A stretch of 38,075 nucleotides of DNA from Coriobacteriaceae bacterium (GTDB lineage: Bacteria > Actinomycetota > Coriobacteriia > Coriobacteriales > Atopobiaceae): positions 1 through 38,075 of the forward strand of contig QOUO01000016.1 of the NCBI GenBank assembly GCA_003862195.1. Direction: 5' to 3'. Shown one piece after another: positions 1 through 5,953 of the stretch. The notes under the pieces are model-generated. The model saw only the letters and a program-made list of their open reading frames with translations, ran no database searches and was not told the DNA's origin. The stretch's first letter is position 1. Every line of letters begins with the position of its first letter. A program made the position numbers and the translations under genes.

Positions 1-188
1 CTCTGCTTCATGGCGTCGAGCGTCTTGAGGTACGTGGCGTGCAGGTAGTCGAGCTTGGGCTGGCAGCGGCCGATGGAGCCCTCGCTGCGGAGCCAGATCG
101 TCACGTCGTACCCGCTGTACGCGCTCTGGAACGCGATCTGGCTGCCCAGCACGCCGCCGCCTGCTACGGTTACCTTCTTGATATCCAT
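1..188 (-). CDS. 3-hydroxyacyl-CoA dehydrogenase, N-terminal part (cut by window edge)
   Basis: Only the first 62 codons lie in the window; the rest is beyond base 1. The protein begins MDIKKVTVAGGGVLGSQIA, a Rossmann-fold NAD-binding loop (GxGxxG-like, here GGGVLG at residues 10-15), followed by a second strand ending in a charged turn (VTIWLRSE). This pattern is typical of the NAD-binding domain of 3-hydroxyacyl/3-hydroxybutyryl-CoA dehydrogenases, which oxidise 3-hydroxyacyl-CoA to 3-oxoacyl-CoA in fatty-acid or butyrate metabolism. The ATG at 186-188 is preceded by an AAAGGA-type ribosome site. The catalytic His and the C-terminal dimerisation domain cannot be seen. Another NAD-dependent dehydrogenase with the same fold is possible, but the family fits well. 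The same-strand gene upstream is 152 bases away, so they may or may not share a transcript. Confidence 0.75.
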   Translation of the reverse strand, partial: MDIKKVTVAGGGVLGSQIAFQSAYSGYDVTIWLRSEGSIGRCQPKLDYLHATYLKTLDAMKQ

Positions 189-298
189 ATGGGTTCCTTT
201 CCGTGGGACCTCGCGTTGCTTGCATTGGTCCTCTGGTACCCAATGCCGGGTATGGAATGACGTTCGCCGCCCAAAAACTTCGGTGGACGGTAGAAGGC

Positions 299-308
299 GA
301 GAAGGACG
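299..308 (+). repeat. Dispersed motif GAGAAGGACG, intergenic copy
   Basis: This is a non-coding copy of the 10-mer that recurs across the window, preceded here by GGC. It lies between the dehydrogenase start and the stop of the next gene. The 152-base gap it sits in shows no convincing promoter or hairpin. See the finding on this motif for all positions. Confidence 0.7.
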
Positions 309-340
309 GCGGCGCGGGCTGCCGGCGGTGCGGGATGCGG

Positions 341-751
341 CTACTGGGCCAGCAGGTCCGCGGCCTTGTCGCTTGCGGGCTCGAGCGCGCCGAGCGAGCG
401 GTAGAGCCACTCGACCTGGGCGGGCTCGGGCGCGGCGGCGGTGTTGGCGGCCGAGAGGTCGAGCACGCGCTGGGCGAGCTGGCGCTGCGTGTCGTCAAGC
501 GCGTCGACGTCCGCGGGCTCGTGCGCGGCGACGCCGCGGTGCTCGCTCACGTGGCCCGCAAAGGCCACGATGTTGGGCGTGACCTGCTCGGCCGCGGCAT
601 CGTCCGCGTCGGTGTACGTGGAGATGGCGTCCAGGATGACCTGCGCGGGGGTTCCGCAGGGGACAAAGCCCGGCACGTCGTCCATGGCGTCGGTGATGGT
701 GGCGCCCAGCGCGATGACGGCGCCGGCGAGCTGCTTCTTCTGGTCGGACAT
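341..751 (-). CDS. Hypothetical protein, 136 aa
   Basis: I do not recognise a family. The chosen start (MSDQKKQL) has a good AGAGAGGAA ribosome site just upstream; a longer open frame extends to 862 but has no better start. The protein is acidic and Ala/Asp-rich and looks soluble, with no signal peptide or membrane segment. It is probably mostly helical: there is a hydrophobic first helix (LAGAVIALGATITDAM) and a Leu-rich later part (RQLAQRVLDLSAAN). There is a single Cys near residue 29. It lies between the LysR gene and the acyl-CoA dehydrogenase on the same strand, with 153 bases upstream that could hold its own promoter. Its codon use matches the neighbours, which supports a real gene. 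Confidence 0.6.
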   Translation of the reverse strand: MSDQKKQLAGAVIALGATITDAMDDVPGFVPCGTPAQVILDAISTYTDADDAAAEQVTPNIVAFAGHVSEHRGVAAHEPADVDALDDTQRQLAQRVLDLSAANTAAAPEPAQVEWLYRSLGALEPASDKAADLLAQ

Positions 752-892
752 GGGTGTTCCTCTCTGTCGCTGGTCTAAAGCGGGCCTAGCGTATCCCAGG
801 CGGGTGCGCGCGTGCGTTGCAGATGCAACATCACGAGATAAACGCGAGCGCGACCGTGGCATTTGCGTGTGGGCGCGCGATGCCGTGACGGC

Positions 893-904
893 GGGCGAGA
901 AGGG
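893..904 (+). repeat. Extended dispersed motif GGGCGAGAAGGG abutting a stop codon
   Basis: This copy of the long form of the dispersed motif ends one base before the lysR stop codon (905-907), so it lies entirely in the 3' flank of that gene. It is preceded by GC, giving GCGGGCGAGAAGGG. No stem-loop accompanies it. Confidence 0.6.
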
Positions 905-1816
905 CTACCCCAGCTCGCGGATGATGTACTCCGAGAAGCGCCGCGCGGCCAGCGGCAGCGTCTTGCTGGAGCGCCAGCCCAGCGTGATCGTGCGCTTGGG
1001 CTCCTCGCGTATGGGCCGCACGGCCACGCCGGACTCGAACCCCATGAGCATCATCTCGTACAGGACCGTGACGCCGAGCCCCTGCCTGACCATGGCGAGT
1101 ATGGAGTAGTCGTCCGTCACCTCGTAGCAGACGTGCGGCTCGACGCCCGCCTGCTCAAAGGCGTGCAGCGTGACGGACTCGCGCCCCTCGTCCAGGAGGA
1201 TTAGCGGTTGGTCCGCGAGGTCCAGCAGGCTGAGCTCGTCCTTCTCGGCCAGGGGGTTGTCCGGCGGGACCACGGCCATCATGCGGTCCGGGCCAAAGGG
1301 GTGGGTCTCGAGCCCCGCGGCCTGGGCGTCCGTCAGGTTGGTGAAGCCCAGGTCGCAGGCGCCGGTGCGCACCCACTGCGCGATGGAAGTGTACTCGCTC
1401 TGGCGCAGCACGAAGCGGACGTTGGGGTAGCGCTGGCGAAAGTGAAGCATGGGGCCGGGCAGGAGGTTGCGGCTCACGCTCGTGAACGTGCCGATGGTGA
1501 TCGTGGCGCGGCCGAGGCCCTGCACCTCGCGGCGCTTCTCGTCCAGTGCGGCCTCGTCCCGCGCGAGCGCCTGCAGGTAGGGCATGAACTGCCGTCCGTC
1601 CTTGGTGAGCGTGACGCCGTCCTTGCCGCGCTCAACGAGCGTGACGCCCAGCTCGCGCTCGAGCGCCTTGACCGTCTGGCTGACGGCGCTCTGCGTGTAT
1701 CCAATTTCCTTGGCGACCTTGGTAAAGCTGCGCTGGCGTACCACCTCAAGAAAGATGGAGTACCTTGTGAGCCGTACCTGCGCGTTTGCGATGCTTGGTC
1801 CCGATTGTGCAGCCAT
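905..1816 (-). CDS. LysR-family transcriptional regulator (next to azlCD)
   Basis: This is a 303-residue DNA-binding regulator of the usual LysR length. The N-terminal winged helix-turn-helix spans about residues 17-75 and contains the family signature FLEVVRQRSFTKVAKEIGYT followed by QSAVSQTVKALERELG. The C-terminal effector-binding domain follows (for example TITIGTFTSVSRNLLP and MAVVPPDNPLAEKDEL). The ATG at 1816 has a strong AGGAGGG site. It is divergent from azlC across a 125-base AT-rich gap, the classical layout in which the regulator controls the neighbouring transporter, so branched-chain amino-acid export is its likely target. It carries a GAGAAGGACG copy read as Glu-Lys-Asp. The effector cannot be told from sequence. 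Confidence 0.92.
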   Translation of the reverse strand: MAAQSGPSIANAQVRLTRYSIFLEVVRQRSFTKVAKEIGYTQSAVSQTVKALERELGVTLVERGKDGVTLTKDGRQFMPYLQALARDEAALDEKRREVQGLGRATITIGTFTSVSRNLLPGPMLHFRQRYPNVRFVLRQSEYTSIAQWVRTGACDLGFTNLTDAQAAGLETHPFGPDRMMAVVPPDNPLAEKDELSLLDLADQPLILLDEGRESVTLHAFEQAGVEPHVCYEVTDDYSILAMVRQGLGVTVLYEMMLMGFESGVAVRPIREEPKRTITLGWRSSKTLPLAARRFSEYIIRELG

Positions 1817-1833
1817 GAGCCCTCCTGTGCGCG

Positions 1834-1862
1834 ATACTGCATTAGCAAAGCTATTGAATCAA
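1834..1862 (-). promoter_or_regulatory. Candidate lysR promoter
   Basis: Read on the minus strand, TTGATT (1857-1862) and CAGTAT (1834-1839) are separated by 17 bases, a reasonable sigma-70 arrangement. Transcription would start close to the lysR ribosome site, leaving a very short leader. The -35 lies inside the palindrome at 1852-1864, which would fit autorepression. This is a visual match only. Confidence 0.3.
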
Positions 1863-1864
1863 TA
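1852..1864. promoter_or_regulatory. Palindrome TATTGAATCAATA, candidate LysR operator
   Basis: This is a perfect 6+1+6 inverted repeat in the AT-rich gap between lysR and azlC. It contains the T-N11-A arrangement (T1852 to A1864) known for LysR-type binding sites. Its position, 36 bases from the lysR start and about 80 from the azlC start, suits regulation of both genes. Binding is inferred, not shown. Confidence 0.5.
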
Positions 1865-1941
1865 AGAAACATTCGTTTTACTTATGTTACACACCGTTGC
1901 TTAATGTGCGTAGGCAGAAATCGGAAAGGCGGGGGGCATCC

Positions 1942-2832
1942 ATGGCAACGGCGGAACTCGGAATGGGGGAGCGGCTTCCCCAGGCGCGCGTGGCGTGCAC
2001 GGCATCGCGCGGGGGCCTGCTCGCACGTCATGGCGTGGCCCTCAAGGAGGGCGTTCGCGACGGCGTGCCCATAGCCATCGGCTACCTGGTCGTGTCCTTC
2101 TCGCTCGGGATCGCCGCGCACAAGGCGGGACTCAACGCCGTGGAGGGCTTCTTCGCGAGCTTGCTCAACAACGCGTCCGCGGGCGAGTTCGCGGGTTTCT
2201 CCGTCATCGGCGCGGGCGGCTCGCTGGTCGAGATGGCCGCGGTCATGCTTGTCGCAAACGCCCGCTACCTGCTGATGAGCTGCTCCATGGCGCAGCGCTT
2301 CGAGCCGGGGACGCCGCTCGTGCACCGCGTGCTCGTGGGCTACGACCTCACGGACGAGCTCTTTGGCATCGCGATCGCACGCCCCGGCTATGCCGACCCG
2401 TACTACTCCTACGGCGCGATGGCCGTGGCGCTGCCCGGCTGGGCCGTCGGCGGCGCGCTGGGCGTCGTGGCGGGCGACGTCCTTCCGCAGATCGTGGTGA
2501 GCGCGCTCTCCGTCGCGCTGTATGGCATGTTCCTTGCGATCATCATCCCGCCGGCGCGCCAGAACCGCGTGGTTGCGGCGCTCGTGCTGGCAAGCTTTGC
2601 GGCCAGATGGTCGTTCACGTTGCTGCCGCTGGTGTCCGCGCTTTCCGACGGCACGCGCACCATCATCCTGACGGTGGCGCTCTCCGCGCTGGCCGCGGCG
2701 CTCTTCCCGGTTGACGAGCGCGACGGCGTGCAGGAGCCCGCGGGCGAGAAGGACGAGGGCGCCTCCCCCGCGGCGGGCTCCCGGGCGCAGGGCACGCCGG
2801 CCGATTGCGGGGTGAGCCTCGATGCGGCCTAA
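1942..2832 (+). CDS. azlC: Branched-chain amino-acid exporter, large subunit AzlC
   Basis: This 296-residue polytopic membrane protein is the large subunit of the AzlCD exporter, which pumps out branched-chain amino acids and their analogues. Family marks include the early segment DGVPIAIGYLVVSFSLGIAAH and the following GLNAVEGFFASLLNNASAGEFAGF, plus several further hydrophobic segments to about residue 265. The ATG at 1942 follows a G-rich ribosome site; an upstream in-frame start at 1897 has none. The last ~30 residues are a hydrophilic, poorly conserved tail containing GEKDEG, encoded by the dispersed DNA motif at 2746-2755. It overlaps azlD by 11 bases, so the two are translationally coupled. 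Control by the divergent LysR is likely. Confidence 0.92.
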   Translation: MATAELGMGERLPQARVACTASRGGLLARHGVALKEGVRDGVPIAIGYLVVSFSLGIAAHKAGLNAVEGFFASLLNNASAGEFAGFSVIGAGGSLVEMAAVMLVANARYLLMSCSMAQRFEPGTPLVHRVLVGYDLTDELFGIAIARPGYADPYYSYGAMAVALPGWAVGGALGVVAGDVLPQIVVSALSVALYGMFLAIIIPPARQNRVVAALVLASFAARWSFTLLPLVSALSDGTRTIILTVALSALAAALFPVDERDGVQEPAGEKDEGASPAAGSRAQGTPADCGVSLDAA

Positions 2833-3127
2833 CGTCGTGGCGTACCTCGCCGTCATGTCCGCGGTGACCCTGGGCACGCGCATCCTCCCGCTCACGCTCA
2901 TCAGGAAGCCGATAGAGAACCGCTTTTTGAGGTCGTTCCTCTACTACGTTCCCTACGTGACGCTCGCGGTCATGACGTTCCCGGCGATCCTTCAGGCAAC
3001 GGATACGCCCGTGGCCGGGGCGGCGGCGCTCGTGGTGGGCGTGGCCGCGGCGTGGCTGGGTGCGAGCCTGCCCCAGGTCGCGGCTGGCTGCTGCGTCGTC
3101 ACGTTCGTGCTCGAGCTGCTGGTGTAG
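2822..3127 (+). CDS. azlD: Branched-chain amino-acid exporter, small subunit AzlD
   Basis: This 101-residue protein is the small partner of AzlC. It has about four membrane segments: VVAYLAVMSAVTLGTRILPL, then FLRSFLYYVPYVTLAVMTFP, then the Ala/Val-rich third and fourth. The TRILPL and YVPYVTLAVMT motifs are typical of AzlD. The start codon lies inside the last codons of azlC and its stop is three bases from the stop of the convergent DUF4179 gene, so there is no room for a conventional terminator between them. Confidence 0.9.
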   Translation: MRPNVVAYLAVMSAVTLGTRILPLTLIRKPIENRFLRSFLYYVPYVTLAVMTFPAILQATDTPVAGAAALVVGVAAAWLGASLPQVAAGCCVVTFVLELLV

Positions 3128-3130
3128 CGC

Positions 3131-4252
3131 CTACCTCGTCGCGGTCACGCCGCCGAAGCTGACGGAGGCCACGTTGGCAGGGTCGATCAGCCCGTCGAAG
3201 AACGAGCCGACGGTGCAGACGGTCTTGCCGTCCTTCTCCTGTGAGCTTGCCGCACCAGAGGGCACGCTCACGGTGCTGCCGTCCCTCATGGTGACGGTGA
3301 TCGTGCCCAGGTCAAGGTAGTCGCTCGACCACTTGCCGCTTGCGGGTGCCTTCTGGAGGCCGTCGACCGTGTAGCTCACGGTCACGCCCACCGGCGACAC
3401 GCTCACGCCCCGGACGCTGCCCGGCGTGCCCGCGACCTTGAGGCTACCTGCCGGCTTGAGCGACACGGAGTCGCTCTGGTAGTTGAGCTTGAACTTGAGG
3501 TCCCAGCTGCCCGTGGCCATGGTGCCCGCCTCGTGGTAGGTCGTGGGGTCGAGCAGGCTCAGCCCCCTGAAGCTCGCGTGCGTGGTCGCACCGATGACGC
3601 TCGCGTTGGTGGTGTACTTGACCACCATCTGGATGGCGTTGTCGCTCGGGTCCGCGTCGTAGAAGTACGACTCGCCGCCCTGGGCGCTCGCGGCGTCCAT
3701 GCTCTGGTCAAAGTCCGCGCTCGGGTACTTGCCGTCGATCGTGAGGGTGCCGCTCGCGTCCTTCCCGATGGTGCCAAACGCCTTGCCGTCCGCGCGACTG
3801 ATGCTGTAGACCACGGCGTAGTTGTGCTCGTCGCCCACGATCGCGTCCGCGCTGATGGTGACGCCGTCGCTCGTGGCCGTCGCGTCCACGGGGCGCCCGA
3901 CCTTGTTGCGCACCTCGGTGGGCGCCGTCGACCCAAAGAACACGTCGTCGATGGCGCTGGCCACGCTCACCAGCTGGCCGCTCGCGTAGGCGTAGCCGCC
4001 GGCCCCCACCACGAGGGCGATGCCCGCCGCCACGGCAGCCATCGCAAACCTCGGGCGCGTGCGCCTGGCCGCCGCCTGCCCGCGACCCGCCTTTGCGGGC
4101 GAGAAGGACGTGGCCTCCCGCCCGGCGCCGGCCCTGGGCTCAGTCTGCCCCAACGCCGACGCAGCGACTGCCGCGGCCATCCGGTCCCTCGCCGCGGGCG
4201 AAAGAGAAACGCGATTCATCTCGTCCCGGTACGCTTCCATTATCACGTCCAT
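3131..4252 (-). CDS. DUF4179 membrane protein, probable anti-sigma factor
   Basis: This 373-residue single-pass protein has a short cytoplasmic N-terminus (1-68), one membrane segment (about 69-90, MAAVAAGIALVVGAGGYAYA) and a long extracytoplasmic beta-rich domain. The outer part begins SIDDVFFGS-like and includes GVTISADAIVGDEHNYAVVY, characteristic of DUF4179. Proteins of this kind are usually encoded just after an ECF sigma factor and are thought to hold it at the membrane. That context is present here: the gene starts inside the sigma gene, overlapping it by 113 bases in another frame. The ATG at 4252 is preceded by GGAGGAGAAGGACG, so the dispersed motif doubles as its ribosome site. A second motif copy (4101-4110), on the opposite strand, falls in the N-terminal linker. 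The link to the sigma factor is inferred. Confidence 0.8.
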   Translation of the reverse strand: MDVIMEAYRDEMNRVSLSPAARDRMAAAVAASALGQTEPRAGAGREATSFSPAKAGRGQAAARRTRPRFAMAAVAAGIALVVGAGGYAYASGQLVSVASAIDDVFFGSTAPTEVRNKVGRPVDATATSDGVTISADAIVGDEHNYAVVYSISRADGKAFGTIGKDASGTLTIDGKYPSADFDQSMDAASAQGGESYFYDADPSDNAIQMVVKYTTNASVIGATTHASFRGLSLLDPTTYHEAGTMATGSWDLKFKLNYQSDSVSLKPAGSLKVAGTPGSVRGVSVSPVGVTVSYTVDGLQKAPASGKWSSDYLDLGTITVTMRDGSTVSVPSGAASSQEKDGKTVCTVGSFFDGLIDPANVASVSFGGVTATR

Positions 4253-4775
4253 CGTCCTTCTCCTCCAAGCTCTTGCGCAGCTCCCTGCGGGCGCGGCTCA
4301 GCCGCTTTGTGACCGCGGCCACCGTGGCTCCCACGGCGCGCGCGATCTGCGCGATGCTCATTCCCTCGTAGTAGTGCAGGTACACGGCCTCGCGGTAGGG
4401 CGGGGCGAGCCTCATGACGGCGGTCGTGACCCTGCCCGGCAGCTCGTCCTTCTCGACCTGGTCCTCTACCTGGGGCGCGGGATCTCGAACCTCCCCCGCG
4501 GCGGCGAGCGGTACGTTCCGGCTGCGCGCGGCGCTTCGCAGGATGTCCTTGCAGGCGTTCGCGGTGCAGCGTATGACCCAGGCCCTCTCGTGCTCCGGGC
4601 CGTTGAACGCCCCCGGTCTGCAGATCATCTTGCACAGCACGTCCTGGCTCACGTCCTCGGCGTCCTGCCGGGAGCCTAGGTACGTGTAGGCAAGCCGCAG
4701 GGACAGGTCGCCGTACGATTCCACGAGCCTGCGGGCCTCCCGCTCCACCTCCTTGGTGCGTGTCGTTCGATCCAA
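4140..4775 (-). CDS. ECF-like sigma-70 family sigma factor
   Basis: This is an RNA polymerase sigma factor of about 211 residues with region 2 (LAYTYLGSRQDAEDVSQDVL) and region 4 (APPYREAVYLHYYEGMSIAQ, then an HTH with SRARRELRKSL), and no regions 1 or 3. I chose the TTG start at 4773-4775 because GAGGAGG lies eight bases upstream; the frame is open to 4874 but lacks a ribosome site there. The last ~35 residues after LRKSLEEKDDG are hydrophilic and overlap the first 113 bases of the DUF4179 gene. The pair probably forms a sigma/anti-sigma switch for envelope or stress response; the target promoters are unknown. Two copies of the dispersed motif encode Glu-Lys-Asp, one in the linker between regions 2 and 4 and one in the tail. 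Confidence 0.85.
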   Translation of the reverse strand: MDRTTRTKEVEREARRLVESYGDLSLRLAYTYLGSRQDAEDVSQDVLCKMICRPGAFNGPEHERAWVIRCTANACKDILRSAARSRNVPLAAAGEVRDPAPQVEDQVEKDELPGRVTTAVMRLAPPYREAVYLHYYEGMSIAQIARAVGATVAAVTKRLSRARRELRKSLEEKDDGRDNGSVPGRDESRFSFARGEGPDGRGSRCVGVGAD

Positions 4776-4971
4776 GTGAAAAACCTCCTCGATTTCCTGA
4801 GCGCTCACACACAACACGTTTGGCTGGAGGAAAGCTGACAGCGCTTCGCCAACATTGTGGCGCAACCGCGCCATGGCGCGCGAACGTTGCCCAACATGGC
4901 GCGCGGGGCGGCGTTGGGCTATAGTTTCTGCGCTGGTAGAGGTGCATGGCAGGCGGCAAGCGGGAGCTTTG

Positions 4972-5574
4972 ATGAAGGAAAAGGTCGTGAGCGGCAGGCG
5001 CTACGAGGGCGTGGAGCTTGACGGGCAGATCGTGGCGCACGTGCGCATGTCCGGCTGCGAGTTTGTGGATTGCGTGCTGGACGGCTGCTCGCTTGGCGGC
5101 TGCACCATAGAGGGGTGCACCTTCAGGGGCTGCCGCATCGCGAGCCCGCGCTCGCAGAATAGCTACCTGCGAGACTGCGACTTTGTGGACTGCGAGCTCG
5201 TGGGCGTGGACTGGTCGCTCCTGTGGCCGGACGACCGCAACGGCTCCGCCATCGGCCGGCTTGAATCCTGCCGCCTGCGCGAGTGTCGCTTTGACGGCCT
5301 GGGCATGCGCGGGCTCGGGTTTGGCGGCAGCTCCGCGCAAGACTGCGCCTTTGCGGCGTGCGACCTGCGCGACTGCGACCTCCACGGCTGCAACCTGGCC
5401 GGCACGCGCTTTGAGGACTGCCGCATGCAGCGCGCCAACCTCACGGGTGCCACCGGCTACCGCCTGAGCCTGCTGCGCAACCGCGTGCAGGGCGCACGCT
5501 TCACCTACCCGGATTGTCTCGCGCTCCTGGAGGGCACGGGTGCCATCGTGGAGAAGGACGAGCCCTCGGCCTAG
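4972..5574 (+). CDS. Pentapeptide-repeat protein
   Basis: This 200-residue protein is built almost entirely of five-residue repeats with a Cys/Leu/Phe residue at the central position (for example CEFVDCVLDGCSLGGCTIEG and later CDLRDCDLHGCNLAGTRFED). This predicts a right-handed quadrilateral beta-helix. Some members of the fold mimic DNA and protect gyrase (Qnr, MfpA); many have no known role, and nothing here singles out gyrase protection. The Cys richness is notable. The ATG at 4972 follows GGGAGC; the frame is open upstream to 4855 without a better site. The C-terminus ends EKDEPSA, encoded by a dispersed motif copy. Its stop overlaps by three bases the stop of the convergent small membrane protein gene. 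Confidence 0.85.
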   Translation: MKEKVVSGRRYEGVELDGQIVAHVRMSGCEFVDCVLDGCSLGGCTIEGCTFRGCRIASPRSQNSYLRDCDFVDCELVGVDWSLLWPDDRNGSAIGRLESCRLRECRFDGLGMRGLGFGGSSAQDCAFAACDLRDCDLHGCNLAGTRFEDCRMQRANLTGATGYRLSLLRNRVQGARFTYPDCLALLEGTGAIVEKDEPSA

Positions 5575-5864
5575 TGCCGGCGCCCGTGGTCCTGATTGTC
5601 CTGGCTGACAGTGTCGAACGCGTTCTTCCACTCGCGCTCGGACTGGCGGTTCCTTTCCTCCTGGTACCAGGGCTGGTCCTCCAGCTCGCGGCTGCGGCCG
5701 TCTGCGGTGCGGCGCGGCGCTCCCGTCTGGCCGCGCCTGCGCTCCTGCTTGGAGACGCGCGCCACGTGGATGATGAAGCCGATGATCAGCAGGATGAGAA
5801 GGACGAACAGCGCGATGCAGAGCGTCGCCGTGTCCATCGCAGCGTCCTTGGGGCCCAGGGCCAT
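5571..5864 (-). CDS. Small single-pass membrane protein, 97 aa
   Basis: I recognise no family. It has a short N-terminus, one strong membrane segment (about residues 14-34, LCIALFVLLILLIIGFIIHV) and a charged cytoplasmic tail rich in Arg, Glu and Gln with two Trp. The ATG at 5862-5864 is preceded by GGAGGAGAAGGAC, the same 13-mer found before the DUF4179 gene. A longer open frame extends to 6053 but runs through the glgA terminator and end of glgA. A motif copy (5796-5805) lies in the membrane segment, here on the opposite strand and read as Val-Leu-Leu. Confidence 0.7.
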   Translation of the reverse strand: MALGPKDAAMDTATLCIALFVLLILLIIGFIIHVARVSKQERRRGQTGAPRRTADGRSRELEDQPWYQEERNRQSEREWKNAFDTVSQDNQDHGRRH

Positions 5865-5906
5865 GTCCTTCTCCTCCGTCTTGTTCTTGCAAATCGATCG
5901 AAAAGG

Positions 5907-5944
5907 GCGCGGCCCCGCCGCCCTAAGGCTGTGCGGGGCCGCGC
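5907..5944 (-). terminator. Terminator after glycogen synthase gene
   Basis: There is a perfect 12-bp GC-rich stem (5907-5918 with 5933-5944) around a 14-base loop, just past the glgA stop. On the minus strand it is followed by CCTTTT, which is a short T run, so it fits an intrinsic terminator for glgA. Confidence 0.75.
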
Positions 5945-5953
5945 GCCGCGTTG

